Numbered from the stretch's first letter, positions 32,086 to 42,860 are shown. The stretch: 64,000 nt of DNA from Sphingomonas ginsenosidimutans (GCF_002374835.1 NZ_NWVD01000002.1:372001-436000); one strand, 5' to 3'. The notes: generated by a model from the letters alone, not told the origin. Numbers and translations: made by a program.

Positions 32086-33528
32086 ATGACGCGCAACGGC
32101 CAACGCCTGCTGATGCTGATCGACGCGGATGCGGCGCAACAGCGCCAGCTGTCCGCGCTCGCCGCCCGCGGCGGCTGGCGCACCGTCGCGGTGCCCGATG
32201 GCGCCGCCGCGCTGGCGCTGCTGGAGACTGCCGCGGGCCGCCCGGTCGATGCCGTGCTGCTCGATCATTCCGCCAGTGAAGAGCCGGTCGCGGACGTCAT
32301 CGCGGCGCTGCACGAATGCCGCCCGGCATTGCCGGTGCTGGTGCTGACGGCGCACGAATCGGTCGCCGATGCGGTCGCGGCGATGCGCGCGGGGGCGGTC
32401 GATTTCCTGGTCCGCCCGGTCGCCCCGCAACGGTTCGTCCAGGCGCTGGAGGCCGCGCTCGCGGGCAGCGTCTCGGGCGAGCTGCGCCCGCTCACCGAAA
32501 AGATCCCCGCGCTGCTCGGCTTCGACGAGATCGTCGGATCGGCGCCCGATTTCCGCGCCGCTCTGGCGGTGGCGGCCAAGGCGGCTCGCGCGCGCGTCCC
32601 CGTGCTGATCGACGGCGAACCGGGCGTCGGCAAGGAAGTGGTGGCCGAGGCGATCCACGCCGCCTCGCCGCGCGCCGCCGGGCCGCGCGTCACCGTCAAT
32701 TGCGCCGCGATCGCCACCAACCTAATCGAAAGCGAGCTGTTCGGCCACGAACAGGGCGCGTTCGCGGGCGCGTTCGAACGGCGCATCGGGCAGTTCGTCC
32801 ACGCCGACGGCGGCACCCTGTTCCTGGACGAGGTCGATCACCTGCCGCTCGACGCGCAGGCCGCGCTGCTGCGCGTGCTGCATAGCGAGGAGGTCGTGCC
32901 GCTCGGCGGGCGCCATGCGCGCGCGGTCGATGTGCGCGTCATCGCCGCCACCAACAAGCGGCTGCTGGACGAGGTCGCGGCCGGCCGCTTCCGCGAAGAC
33001 CTGTATTATCGCCTCAACGCCGTCACCGTGACGATCCCCCCGCTGCGCCAGCGCAGTGGCGATATCCCCGCGCTGACCCGCCACCTGCTGGCGCGCATCG
33101 CGACCCAGCCCGGGCTGCGCGAACTCGGGATCACCGACGACGCGCTCGCGCTGCTCGCCGCCTATGACTGGCCCGGCAACGTGCGCCAGTTGCAGGATGC
33201 GCTGTTCCGTGCGGCGGTGCTGTGCGAGGGCGATGCGCTGACCCGCGGCGATTTCCCGCAGCTGGCGGCGATCGGCGCGCGTCCGGCGGTGCGGCTGGCG
33301 AACGGCGCGGGCACCGCCGCTGCACCGGCGCTGGCCGCGGCGGGCGGCGTCACGCTGTTCCGCCCCGACGGCAACCTGCGCCCGCTGGAGGAGATCGAGG
33401 CCGACGTCATCCGCCTCGCCATCGGCCATTACCGCGGCCGCATGACGGAGGTCGCGCGGCGGCTCGGCATCGGCCGCTCGACCCTCTACCGCAAGCTGAG
33501 CGACCTGGGGATCGACACCGCCGCCTGA
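32086..33528 (+). CDS. NtrC-type response regulator with altered GAFTGA motif
   Basis: 480 aa. Receiver domain at 1-130 with likely phospho-acceptor D60 (DAVLLDHS); AAA+ domain with Walker A GEPGVGKE and Walker B GGTLFLDEVD; Fis-type HTH at the C-terminus (MTEVARRLGIGRSTLYRKL). The sigma-54 contact loop is GAFAGA (residues 224-229) rather than GAFTGA. No sensor kinase adjoins. It may work without sigma-54, as some alphaproteobacterial NtrC-like proteins do. Divergent from the pnt operon. Confidence 0.9.
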   Translation: MTRNGQRLLMLIDADAAQQRQLSALAARGGWRTVAVPDGAAALALLETAAGRPVDAVLLDHSASEEPVADVIAALHECRPALPVLVLTAHESVADAVAAMRAGAVDFLVRPVAPQRFVQALEAALAGSVSGELRPLTEKIPALLGFDEIVGSAPDFRAALAVAAKAARARVPVLIDGEPGVGKEVVAEAIHAASPRAAGPRVTVNCAAIATNLIESELFGHEQGAFAGAFERRIGQFVHADGGTLFLDEVDHLPLDAQAALLRVLHSEEVVPLGGRHARAVDVRVIAATNKRLLDEVAAGRFREDLYYRLNAVTVTIPPLRQRSGDIPALTRHLLARIATQPGLRELGITDDALALLAAYDWPGNVRQLQDALFRAAVLCEGDALTRGDFPQLAAIGARPAVRLANGAGTAAAPALAAAGGVTLFRPDGNLRPLEEIEADVIRLAIGHYRGRMTEVARRLGIGRSTLYRKLSDLGIDTAA

Positions 33529-33547
33529 TCCGGGGCAGAACGCCGCG

Positions 33548-34300
33548 ATGCCGCCGTTCCGCCACCGCTCCTACCTCGTCACCGGCGCCGCTTCGGGCAT
33601 CGGGCTGGCCGTCGCGCAGCATCTGGCGGCGAACGGCGCGCAGCGGCTGGTGCTGGCCGATCGCGATGCCGATGCGCTGGCGCGGGTCGATGTCGGCTGC
33701 ACGCTCGACCTGCTGCCCGGCGATGTCGCGGACGAAGCCTTCTGGGACGCCGCCGCCTCCGCGCTGGCGGGCATCGACGGCGCGGTCGTCAACGCCGGGG
33801 TGGCGGGCGCGGGGATCATCGCCGACCTGCCCTTCGCCGAATGGCGCCGCATCCTGTCGGTCAACCTCGACGGCGCGTTCCTGACGCTGCGCGCCGCGAT
33901 GCGCGCCATGCGGGGGAAGGGGGGCGCGATCGTCGCCACCACGTCTGCCGCGGGGATCAAGGCCGAACCCGGCGTCGCCGCTTACGGCGCGTCCAAGGCC
34001 GGGCTGATCCAGCTGGTGAAGGTCGCCGCGAAGGAAGGCGCCGCGGACCGCATCCGCGTCAACGCCATCGCCCCGGCGGGCGTGGAAACCCCGGTGTGGG
34101 ACGCGGTGCCGATGTTCGCGGACCGCGCCGCCGCGATCGGCCGCGACGCCGCCTTCGCCGAACTCGCCGCGCTGGCCACCCCGCTCGGCCGCTACGCCAA
34201 GGCGGAGGAGATCGCCGGGCAGGTCGCCTTCCTCCTCTCCGATACCGCCGCGCTGATGACGGGCGCGGTGCTGGTCAGCGACGGCGGCTACACGCTGTAG
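33548..34300 (+). CDS. short-chain dehydrogenase/reductase
   Basis: 250 aa classical SDR. NAD(P)-binding TGAASGIGLAVAQ, NAG-type VVNAGVAG, catalytic Ser in TTSAAG, YGASKAG catalytic pair, and the C-terminal MTGAVLVSDGGYTL. Begins 20 bp after the regulator gene, same strand. Substrate not predictable. Confidence 0.92.
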   Translation: MPPFRHRSYLVTGAASGIGLAVAQHLAANGAQRLVLADRDADALARVDVGCTLDLLPGDVADEAFWDAAASALAGIDGAVVNAGVAGAGIIADLPFAEWRRILSVNLDGAFLTLRAAMRAMRGKGGAIVATTSAAGIKAEPGVAAYGASKAGLIQLVKVAAKEGAADRIRVNAIAPAGVETPVWDAVPMFADRAAAIGRDAAFAELAALATPLGRYAKAEEIAGQVAFLLSDTAALMTGAVLVSDGGYTL

Positions 34301-34315
34301 GCGCGCGGCCCCCCG

Positions 34316-35200
34316 TCACCACAGCACGCCCTTCACCGGCTGCAACGGCTCGGGCGCCGGGTCGCCGATCGATTGCAGCAGGTCGATCTCGATCGTCCGG
34401 CACATCGCGTTGAGCGGCAGGTCGTGCACGGTGTTCGCGAACGGATCGACTAGGTCGTCGCCGATCGCCAGCACCGCCAGGAACATCAGCCCCGCCATCG
34501 TCGACCCCAGCGGCGTCGCAAAGCCCAGCGTCTCGACCAGCCCGATCGGCAGCAGGATGCAGAAGATGTGCGTGAACAACGTGGGGAAGAACCGGTATTG
34601 ATTGGGCAGCGGGGTGTTCTTCAGCCGCTCCATCCCCCCTTGCGCATTGGCGATATCGACCAGCACGCTTTCCATCGCGCCTTGCTGGATGGTGTCGATC
34701 CAGCCGTTCTTCATCGCCAGGTTGATGCGCCGCCCGGTCCCGTCGACGATGCCGTTGGCGACATTGGTGCGGCCCAGCGCGAAATCGGCCTCGCCCTTCG
34801 ACAGGAAGCGCAGCACCTCCGCATCCGGGCTCTGCTTGCGCAACTGGCAGCGCAGCGCGTTGACATAGGCGACCTGCCGCAGGACGATCGTCCGCTTCAT
34901 GTCGGTCGCCTCGGGATCGGGCAGGAAATTGCGCGCCTGCCGCGCCAGGTTGCGGCTGGCGTTGATCATCAGCCCCCACAGCGACCGGCCTTCCCACCAG
35001 CGCTGGTACGCCGAATTGCTGCGAAACCCCAGGAACAGCGCCAGCGCCGAGCCGAACAAGGTCAGCGGCAACGACGGCGCCCGGAACGGCAGCACGTAAT
35101 ACGTGGCGGTGACGATCACGTCCCAGACGAACAGAAGAGTCAACGGCTTCCAGACTTCGCGCATGATCTGGGTATAGCGGGGCGTAGCGGTGACGATCAT
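34316..35200 (-). CDS. bestrophin-family (UPF0187) membrane channel
   Basis: About 294 aa. Membrane segments near PLTLLFVWDVIVTATYYVL and SLPLTLFGSALALFLGFR, then SNSAYQRWWEGRSLWG and IGDDLVDPFANTVHDLPLN typical of bacterial bestrophin homologues (anion or cation channels). Convergent with the SDR gene. Start ATG 35200 chosen; a slightly longer N-terminus is possible. Confidence 0.88.
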   Translation of the reverse strand: MIVTATPRYTQIMREVWKPLTLLFVWDVIVTATYYVLPFRAPSLPLTLFGSALALFLGFRSNSAYQRWWEGRSLWGLMINASRNLARQARNFLPDPEATDMKRTIVLRQVAYVNALRCQLRKQSPDAEVLRFLSKGEADFALGRTNVANGIVDGTGRRINLAMKNGWIDTIQQGAMESVLVDIANAQGGMERLKNTPLPNQYRFFPTLFTHIFCILLPIGLVETLGFATPLGSTMAGLMFLAVLAIGDDLVDPFANTVHDLPLNAMCRTIEIDLLQSIGDPAPEPLQPVKGVLW

Positions 35201-35300
35201 GCGCGGGCTAACGCACATCAATCCGCTGCGTTGCAGCAGCGGATCGCGACCGAAACGATTTGTTACGCGGCCGCATACTCCGATACGCCATCCCCCCGAA

Positions 35301-35383
35301 CGTCATCCCAGCGAAAGCTGGGATCTCCCGCGGAGAACGCACCGCCTTCCCCGCAAAGACCCCAACCTGCGCTGGGGTGACGT
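35301..35383. repeat. two-hairpin intergenic repeat, copy 2
   Basis: GTCATCCCAGCGAAAGCTGG ... CCCAACCTGCGCTGGGGTGA, in the 230-bp gap between the bestrophin and folP genes. Same layout as copy 1. The rest of this gap shows nothing else. Confidence 0.75.
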
Positions 35384-35431
35384 CGCCGGATGACGAAGCG
35401 GGCGGCGAAAGGGGGATGACGATGGCGCCCC

Positions 35432-36484
35432 CTACCCGATCAACGCCCGGTCGCGCAGCCCGCGCCACACGCGCAGCGCCTGCACCGTCTCGGCCACGTC
35501 ATGGACGCGCAGCAGCTGCACCCCCGCCGCCGCGCCCATCACCGCCAGCGCGATCGATCCGCCCAGCCGCTCGGCGACCGGCGCCTCGTTGCTCAGCGCG
35601 CCGATCAACCTTTTGCGGCTGGCGCCCAGCATGATCGGGCAGCCGATACCGTGGAACAGCGCCAGCGCGTTGATCAGCGCCAGATTGTCGGCCAGCGACT
35701 TGCCGAAGCCGATGCCCGGGTCGATCATCACCCGCGCGCGCTCGACGCCCGCGGCGACCACGGCGTCGACACGCGCCTCCAACCAGTCGAACACCTCGGT
35801 CACGACGTCGCGATATCCGTCGCGGCCATGCCCGCCCTGCTTGGGATCGGGGGAGTGCATCAGGATCACCGGCGCGCCGGTGCGCGCGACGACGTCCAGC
35901 GTGCGCTCGTCCCACAACAGCGCCGACACGTCGTTGACAATCCCCGCGCCCGCCGCCAGCGCCGCCTCGGCCACCGGCGCCTTGCGCGTGTCGATGCTGA
36001 CCAGCGCGCCGCCGCGCGCCAGCCGCTCGACGACCGGGGCGACGCGCCGCGCCTCGTCCTCTTCCCATACCAGCGCGGCGCCGGGGCGCGTCGATTCGCC
36101 GCCGACGTCGATCAGCGCCGCGCCCGCCGCCGCCATCGCCATCCCGGCCGCCGCCGCGCCGGCGGGGTCGTCGACATGCGCGCCGCCGTCGGAAAAGCTG
36201 TCCGGCGTCACGTTCAGGATGCCCGCCACCTGCGGCTGGTCGAACCGCAGCGTCCGTCCGCCCAGCACCCATGGCGCGCGCGGCGCGGTGATCCGCGCAT
36301 GGAGCAAGGCGGCGCGCTCGCCCAGCGCCGCCACCCCGGACACCGGCACGACCCGTCGCTCGCCGTCGCCGGTCACCTCATAGGCGGCGAACCACTGCAT
36401 CCCCCCCGCCAGCCGCGCGGCGGCACCGTCGGGCAGCCCGACCGGCGTGTCGACGAAATGGACGGGGCGCAGGTACAGGGTCAT
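35432..36484 (-). CDS. folP: dihydropteroate synthase
   Basis: 350 aa, somewhat long for the family because of an N-terminal extension of about 80 residues. Core signatures: VAGILNVTPDSFSDGG, LIDVGGESTRPGA, ALVSIDTRKAPVAEAAL and VMIDPGIGFGKS. It makes dihydropteroate from pABA in folate synthesis and is the sulfonamide target. TAGGAGCG precedes the ATG. Confidence 0.96.
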   Translation of the reverse strand: MTLYLRPVHFVDTPVGLPDGAAARLAGGMQWFAAYEVTGDGERRVVPVSGVAALGERAALLHARITAPRAPWVLGGRTLRFDQPQVAGILNVTPDSFSDGGAHVDDPAGAAAAGMAMAAAGAALIDVGGESTRPGAALVWEEDEARRVAPVVERLARGGALVSIDTRKAPVAEAALAAGAGIVNDVSALLWDERTLDVVARTGAPVILMHSPDPKQGGHGRDGYRDVVTEVFDWLEARVDAVVAAGVERARVMIDPGIGFGKSLADNLALINALALFHGIGCPIMLGASRKRLIGALSNEAPVAERLGGSIALAVMGAAAGVQLLRVHDVAETVQALRVWRGLRDRALIG

Positions 36485-36559
36485 GGTTCGCTCCTAACAA
36501 CCCCGTCACGCGGGCGAAACCATCATCCCGTCACCGCGGGTCACGTCGCCCTGCACGTC

Positions 36560-36624
36560 CCGTCACCCCGGTGAAGGCCGGCGTCTTACCGCAGCGAAAG
36601 ACCCCAGCCTTCGCTGGGGTGACG
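36560..36624. repeat. two-hairpin intergenic repeat, copy 3
   Basis: CGTCACCCCGGTGAAGGCCGG ... CCCCAGCCTTCGCTGGGGTG between ccrM and folP; a shorter version of the same element. No gene is seen in the surrounding 36485-36646 gap. Confidence 0.7.
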
Positions 36625-36646
36625 GGGCGGGGGAAAACGACAGGCC

Positions 36647-37780
<1,134 letters not shown>

Positions 37781-37848
37781 TCATCCCCCGTTTCGAGGGG
37801 CGAAAGTGCGGCAAAGATGGTTTCCGTCAAGCAAACATTGGTTAACGC

Positions 37849-37957
37849 GACTCGGCAGGAATCCGTTGTGCAGGCGGAACATTCCGGGGCCATGACCAGA
37901 TATTGAGTCTGTGCGGGCGGCGCGGACTCAACCACTGGTGTGTTGCGCGAAAGACTC
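37849..37957. promoter_or_regulatory. cluster of five GANTC sites upstream of ccrM
   Basis: GANTC occurs at 37849, 37859, 37905, 37925 and 37953 in 109 bp. The 234-bp rnhB-ccrM gap also contains GTTAAC near 37841. In Caulobacter, ccrM transcription is tuned by methylation of GANTC in its own promoter, so this is a candidate self-control region. No promoter boxes are assigned. Confidence 0.65.
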
Positions 37958-38011
37958 AACGCCACTCGCTTCGTCGCATTTGGCCCGCGACGCGCCCACC
38001 CCCGCGCCGAA

Positions 38012-38641
38012 TCACGCCCCCGTCGCCGGCCCCGTCAGCACCAGTTCGAGTTGCGCAACCGGCGCGAAGCTGCGCCGGTGCAGCGGCGACGGCCCATGCT
38101 GGCGCAACGCGGCGAGGTGAGCGGCGCTGCCATAGCCTTTGTTGCTGTGCCATCCGTAATGCGGATGCGCCTCGGCCGCCTGGATCATGATCGTGTCGCG
38201 GGTATGCTTGGCGATGATCGAGGCGGCGGCGATCGAGCGGCTGACCGCATCGCCGCCGACGATCGCGCTAGCGGCATAGCCCCAGCGCGGCAGGCGGTTG
38301 CCGTCGACCAGCACGTGCCCGGGCGCGCGCCCCAGCGCCGCCGCCAGTTGTTCCACCGCCAGCGTCATCGCCTTCATCGTCGCCCAGTGGATGTTGAGCG
38401 TGTCGATCTCCGCCGGCTCGACGATGCCGATCCCCACCACCGCGCAGTCGGTCAGCCGTGCGCACAGCCGCGCGCGCTCGGCGGCGGGCAGGCGCTTCGA
38501 ATCGTCGATGCCGCGCGGCGTGCCGCGTTCGGGCAGCACCACCGCGGCGGCCACCACCGGCCCCGCCAGCGGCCCGCGCCCCGCCTCGTCCACCCCCGCC
38601 ACCGGGGGCAGGCACAGCCGTTCGTGCTTCAGCCCGGGCAT
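38012..38641 (-). CDS. rnhB: ribonuclease HII
   Basis: 209 aa. Catalytic AGVDEAGRGPLAGPVVAAAV at the start, VDGNRLPRWG and SIIAKHTRD are the usual motifs. Removes ribonucleotides and RNA in DNA hybrids. It begins 1 nt after the thiD-VOC stop and precedes ccrM. Confidence 0.96.
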   Translation of the reverse strand: MPGLKHERLCLPPVAGVDEAGRGPLAGPVVAAAVVLPERGTPRGIDDSKRLPAAERARLCARLTDCAVVGIGIVEPAEIDTLNIHWATMKAMTLAVEQLAAALGRAPGHVLVDGNRLPRWGYAASAIVGGDAVSRSIAAASIIAKHTRDTIMIQAAEAHPHYGWHSNKGYGSAAHLAALRQHGPSPLHRRSFAPVAQLELVLTGPATGA

Positions 38642-38642
38642 G

Positions 38643-39806
38643 TCAGGCCAGCCGCCACGGCGGGAAGCGGCGCTGCTCGCCCGCGGTATAGAGCCGCAGC
38701 GGGTTGCCCGCCGGATCGGTCAGCCGCGCCTCGCGCCAGCCCCATGGCTGCGCCACCGGATCGTCCACCGCGATCCCCGCCGCCCGCGCGCTCGCCACCG
38801 CCGCGTCGAGGTCGACCACTTCCAGATAGACCACCGCGCGCCCGTCAATCTCCGCCGCCGCCTCGATCGACAGTGTCGTCCCGCCCGCGCTGTCGAACCG
38901 CGCATAGCGCCCGCCGCTGTCGACGATCGCGGTCAGCCCCAGCGCGCTATAGAAGGCGAGGCTCGCAGCATGGTCAGTCGCGGGCAGCGTCACCTGATTG
39001 GGGGTCGGCCCGGCCGGATCGGGCTCGCCGCGCACCCGTGCATGGCCCATCGGGCCATGGCCGCCGCCCAGCCCCGGCGCATCGTGCAGCGCGATCCGCA
39101 CGAACGCGATCGCCCGCGCGATCGCGGCGGGCATCGCCATTCCCGCCGCCAGCCCGGTCGCGATCGCGCTGGCCAGCGTGCAGCCGGTGCCGTGCGTGTG
39201 GCGCGTCGCGATGCGCGGATGTTCCCAGCGCGCGATCTCCCCGCCCGCGTCGAACAGGCGGTCGACCACCGTGTCGCCGTTCGCATGACCGCCCTTCACC
39301 AGCACCGCGGCGCGCATCCGCGCAGCATAATCCGTCGCCGCGCGCGCCGGATCGCTCAGCGCACCCGCCCCGCACAGCGCCGCCAGTTCGGGAAGGTTGG
39401 GCGTCACCAGCGTCGCGCGCCGCGCCAGCCGCTCCATCGCCGCGACCGTGGCGTCGTCGGCCAGCACCGCGCCGCTGGTCGCGATCATCACCGGGTCGAG
39501 CACCACCGGGGCGTCATGGCGCGCGCTTTCCAGTTCCTCGGCCACCGCCGCCGCGATCGCCGGGCCACCCAGCATCCCGATCTTGACCGCATCGACGCCG
39601 ATGTCGGCGGCCACGCACGCCATCTGCTGCACCACCATCGCCGGCGGGATGGCGTGGACGCCCTCCACCCCCACCGTGTTCTGCGCGGTGATCGCGGTGA
39701 TCGCGGTCATCGCATGACCGCCCAGCATCGTCACCGCCTTGATATCCGCCTGGATACCCGCGCCGCCGCCCGAATCGGACCCCGCGACGATCAGGACGCG
39801 CGGCAT
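38643..39806 (-). CDS. thiD: ThiD (HMP/HMP-P kinase) fused to a C-terminal VOC/glyoxalase domain
   Basis: 387 aa. Residues 1 to about 268 are a ribokinase-fold pyrimidine kinase of thiamine synthesis: VLIVAGSDSGGGAGIQADIK, VVLDPVMIATSG, TLVTPNLPELAALCG and HTHGTGCTLASAIAT. From about 275 a VOC domain follows: LPATDHAASLAFYSALGL, VVYLEVVDLDAAVASARAAG, LTDPAGNPLRLYTAG. There is no stop or frame break between them. The VOC role is unknown. ATG 39806 overlaps the DUF1272 stop. Confidence 0.9.
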   Translation of the reverse strand: MPRVLIVAGSDSGGGAGIQADIKAVTMLGGHAMTAITAITAQNTVGVEGVHAIPPAMVVQQMACVAADIGVDAVKIGMLGGPAIAAAVAEELESARHDAPVVLDPVMIATSGAVLADDATVAAMERLARRATLVTPNLPELAALCGAGALSDPARAATDYAARMRAAVLVKGGHANGDTVVDRLFDAGGEIARWEHPRIATRHTHGTGCTLASAIATGLAAGMAMPAAIARAIAFVRIALHDAPGLGGGHGPMGHARVRGEPDPAGPTPNQVTLPATDHAASLAFYSALGLTAIVDSGGRYARFDSAGGTTLSIEAAAEIDGRAVVYLEVVDLDAAVASARAAGIAVDDPVAQPWGWREARLTDPAGNPLRLYTAGEQRRFPPWRLA

Positions 39807-40030
39807 CATCCCTTGAAGTGCCGCACGGCCGATGCCGGGTTCTTCGCCAGCGCCTTGCCCACCCGCGCCGGCCGGTCGAGCAATTCGCCGCCGCAGTTCG
39901 GGCAGCGTTCGTCCATGTCGTCGGCGCAGTCGGCGCAGAACGTGCACTCGAACGAACAGATGAACGCGCCGCCCTCATCGGCGGGCAGATCGGCGCCGCA
40001 ACGCTCGCAATCGGGTCGCATCTCCAGCAT
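39806..40030 (-). CDS. DUF1272 zinc-binding protein
   Basis: About 74 aa. Cysteine pattern PDCERCG, CSFECTFCADCADD and CPNCGG fits the DUF1272 family of small zinc proteins. Start chosen at ATG 40030 (MLEMRPDCERCG); upstream codons run into a repeat. One-base overlap with thiD (TGATG). Function unknown. Confidence 0.88.
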   Translation of the reverse strand: MLEMRPDCERCGADLPADEGGAFICSFECTFCADCADDMDERCPNCGGELLDRPARVGKALAKNPASAVRHFKG

Positions 40031-40081
40031 GGGGTGCGCTCTACCGGGTCGCGGCCCGGCCGTCACCCCAATGCCATGCAC

Positions 40082-40165
40082 CGTCACCCCAGCGAAGGCT
40101 GGGGTCTCCCGCGACCGCGGCACCGCGCCAGCCGCAAAAGATCCCAGCCTGCGCTGGGATGACGT
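40082..40165. repeat. two-hairpin intergenic repeat, copy 4
   Basis: CGTCACCCCAGCGAAGGCTGG ... TCCCAGCCTGCGCTGGGATG in the glmM-DUF1272 gap. It could act as a terminator between them. Same family as 29834-29913. Confidence 0.75.
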
Positions 40166-40171
40166 TTGGTG

Positions 40172-41509
40172 TCACGCCGCCTTGCGCACCGCCTCGCAGA
40201 TACGATCCACCACCTGCTCGACCACCGCCGGATCGTCGCCCTCGGCCATCACGCGGATCACCGGCTCGGTGCCCGACGGGCGGATCACCAGCCGGCCGCT
40301 CCCCGCCAGCTCGGCCTCGGCGGCGGCGATCACGGTCTTGACGCTGTCCGCCTCCAGCGGCTTGCCGCCGGCGAAGCGCACGTTCTTGAGCAGCTGAGGC
40401 AGCGGGTCGAAGCGGTGCAGCACGCGGCTCGCCGGCTCGCCCGAGCGGCGGATCTCGGCCAGCACCTGCAACGCCGCGACCAGCCCGTCGCCGGTGGTGG
40501 CATAGTCGGACAGGATGATATGCCCCGATTGCTCACCGCCGACATTATACCCCTGCCGCCGCATCGCCTCCAAGACGTAGCGGTCGCCCACCTTGGTGCG
40601 GATCAGTTCCAGCCCCTGCGTCGCCAGATGCCGTTCCAACCCGAGGTTCGACATGACCGTGGCGACCAGCCCGCCGCCCTGCAACCGGCCCGCGCGCGCC
40701 CAGCCGCCGGCGATCGCCGCCATCAACTGGTCGCCATCGATCACGCGGCCCTTTTCGTCGACCACGATCAGCCTATCGGCATCGCCGTCCAGCGCGATGC
40801 CGATGTCGGCGCGCACCTCCACCACCTTGGTGGCCAGCGCCTCGGGATGGGTCGATCCGATCTGGTCGTTGATGTTGAGGCCGTTGGGATTGACCCCGAT
40901 CTGCACCACGTCGGCGCCCAGTTCCCACAAGGCCTCGGGCGCGACCTGGTAAGCGGCGCCGTTCGCGCAATCCACGACCACGCGCATCCCGTCCAGCCGC
41001 AGGTCGTTGGGAAAGGTCGACTTGGCGAAGTGGATATAGCGCCCGCGCGCGTCGTCGATCCGCTTGGCGCGGCCGATCTCGCCCGGCGCGGCCAGCGGCA
41101 CGTCGGCGTCCAGCGCCGCCTCGATCGCCATCTCGTCCTCGTCCGACAGCTTGAACCCGTCGGGACCGAACAGCTTGATGCCGTTGTCGGCGAAGGGATT
41201 GTGGCTGGCGGAGATCATCACGCCCATGTCCGCGCGCATCGACTTGGTCAGCATCGCCACCGCCGGGGTCGGCATCGGCCCCACCAATGTCACGTCCATG
41301 CCGACGCTGGTGAAGCCGGCCTGCAACGCGCTTTCCAGCATATAGCCCGACAGGCGGGTGTCCTTGCCGATCACCACGCGGTGCCGGTGATGCCCGCGCA
41401 GGAAGTGGCGGCCCGCCGCCATCCCCACCTTCATCGCCATCGCCGCGGTCATCGCGCCGCTGTTGGTCAGCCCGCGAATCCCGTCGGTGCCGAAATATTT
41501 CCTTGCCAT
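40172..41509 (-). CDS. glmM: phosphoglucosamine mutase
   Basis: 445 aa. Starts [16 protein letters not shown]; the phospho-serine loop is [19 protein letters not shown], the metal loop [16 protein letters not shown], and [19 protein letters not shown] binds sugar. Converts glucosamine-6-phosphate to glucosamine-1-phosphate for cell wall and LPS synthesis. Confidence 0.97.
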   Translation of the reverse strand: MARKYFGTDGIRGLTNSGAMTAAMAMKVGMAAGRHFLRGHHRHRVVIGKDTRLSGYMLESALQAGFTSVGMDVTLVGPMPTPAVAMLTKSMRADMGVMISASHNPFADNGIKLFGPDGFKLSDEDEMAIEAALDADVPLAAPGEIGRAKRIDDARGRYIHFAKSTFPNDLRLDGMRVVVDCANGAAYQVAPEALWELGADVVQIGVNPNGLNINDQIGSTHPEALATKVVEVRADIGIALDGDADRLIVVDEKGRVIDGDQLMAAIAGGWARAGRLQGGGLVATVMSNLGLERHLATQGLELIRTKVGDRYVLEAMRRQGYNVGGEQSGHIILSDYATTGDGLVAALQVLAEIRRSGEPASRVLHRFDPLPQLLKNVRFAGGKPLEADSVKTVIAAAEAELAGSGRLVIRPSGTEPVIRVMAEGDDPAVVEQVVDRICEAVRKAA

Positions 41510-41578
41510 CACGCCTTCCGTTCGCTCCGCTTTGCTTACTCCCTAGCGACTTGCCTGTGAAAGCGCGATTACCGGCAG

Positions 41579-42847
41579 ATGACACAAGCCTCACGTATCC
41601 TTGTCGCGCTTCTGGCCGGGCTGTTCGCCGGGATCGCGCTCGCCGCCCTCGCGCCCGCGGTGGTGCCCGGCGCGACCGCCTTCGCCGAGCCGATCGGCAC
41701 CGCCTGGCTCCACGCGCTGCAGATGACGATCGTCCCGCTGGTGGTCGCGTTGCTCGTCACCGGTGTGGCCGCCACCGCGGAGGCGGCGCGCGCCGGGCGG
41801 CTGGCGGCGCGCGCGATCGCGCTCTACGTCACGCTGCTGGCGGTTTCGGCCAGCGTCGCGGCGCTGCTGACGCCGCTGATCCTGTCGATCGTGCCGCTGC
41901 CCGTCGCTTCGGCCGACGCGCTGCGCCGCGCGCTGTCGACGGCGGAGGCGGTGCCCCCGGTCGCCCCGCTGGGCGAATTCTTCGCCGGGATCGTCCCCAC
42001 CAACATCGTGAAGGCGGCGGCGGACAACAGCTTCCTGTCGATCATCATCTTCACGCTGATCTTCGCCTTCGCGATCGCGCGGATCGGCGCGGACGAACGC
42101 GCGTTGCTGACGCGCTTCTTTACCGCGCTGCGCGATGCGATGCTGGTGGTAATCGACTGGGTGCTGTGGATCGCGCCGGTCGGTGTGTTCGCGCTGGCGC
42201 TGGTGGTCGGCGCGCGCGCCGGGACGGGCGCGTTCGGGGCGCTGGTCCATTACATCCTGGTCGTCTCGGGCGTGGGCGTCGCGGTGACGCTGATCGCCTA
42301 TCCGCTGGCATTGCTGGGCGCGCGGCTGCGGCTGATGGACTTCGCGCGCGCCGCACTGCCGGCGCAGGCGGTGGCGATCAGCACGCAAAGCTCGCTCGCC
42401 TCGCTGCCCGCGATGGTGGAGGGATCGCGCACGCTCGGCGTGCCGGTCGCCACCGCGGGCGTCACGCTGCCGCTGGCAGTCGCGATCTTCCGCGCCACCG
42501 GGCCGGCGATGAACCTGGCCGTCGCCATCTATGTCGCGACCTGGTTCGGGGTGCCGCTGTCGCCCGCGACGCTGGCGATCGGCGTCGTCGTCGCGACGCT
42601 CACCTCGCTCGGCTCGGTCAGCCTGCCCGGCACGGTCAGCTACGTCAGCGCGATCGCGCCGATCGCCGGGACGATCGGCGCCCCGCTCGCCCCGCTGGGG
42701 CTGCTGGTGGCGGTGGAAACGATCCCCGATATCGTCCGCACCGTCGGCAACGTCACGATGGATATCGCCACCACCGCCTTTCTGTCGCGCCGCGGTGCAC
42801 GGCTGGACGACGATGCCGCGCCGCCGCCCGACCTGCCCGCAGACTGA
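41579..42847 (+). CDS. dicarboxylate/amino acid:cation symporter
   Basis: 422 aa with about eight membrane helices and re-entrant loops. Signatures: LQMTIVPLVVALLVTGV, FAGIVPTNIVKAAADNSFL, the Ser-rich loop ISTQSSLASLPAMVEGS, and TGPAMNLAVAIYVATWFGV. Member of the GltP/DctA family (sodium:dicarboxylate symporters). Divergent from glmM. Exact substrate not predictable. Confidence 0.93.
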   Translation: MTQASRILVALLAGLFAGIALAALAPAVVPGATAFAEPIGTAWLHALQMTIVPLVVALLVTGVAATAEAARAGRLAARAIALYVTLLAVSASVAALLTPLILSIVPLPVASADALRRALSTAEAVPPVAPLGEFFAGIVPTNIVKAAADNSFLSIIIFTLIFAFAIARIGADERALLTRFFTALRDAMLVVIDWVLWIAPVGVFALALVVGARAGTGAFGALVHYILVVSGVGVAVTLIAYPLALLGARLRLMDFARAALPAQAVAISTQSSLASLPAMVEGSRTLGVPVATAGVTLPLAVAIFRATGPAMNLAVAIYVATWFGVPLSPATLAIGVVVATLTSLGSVSLPGTVSYVSAIAPIAGTIGAPLAPLGLLVAVETIPDIVRTVGNVTMDIATTAFLSRRGARLDDDAAPPPDLPAD

Positions 42848-42860
42848 CCCGCGCCCGCGC

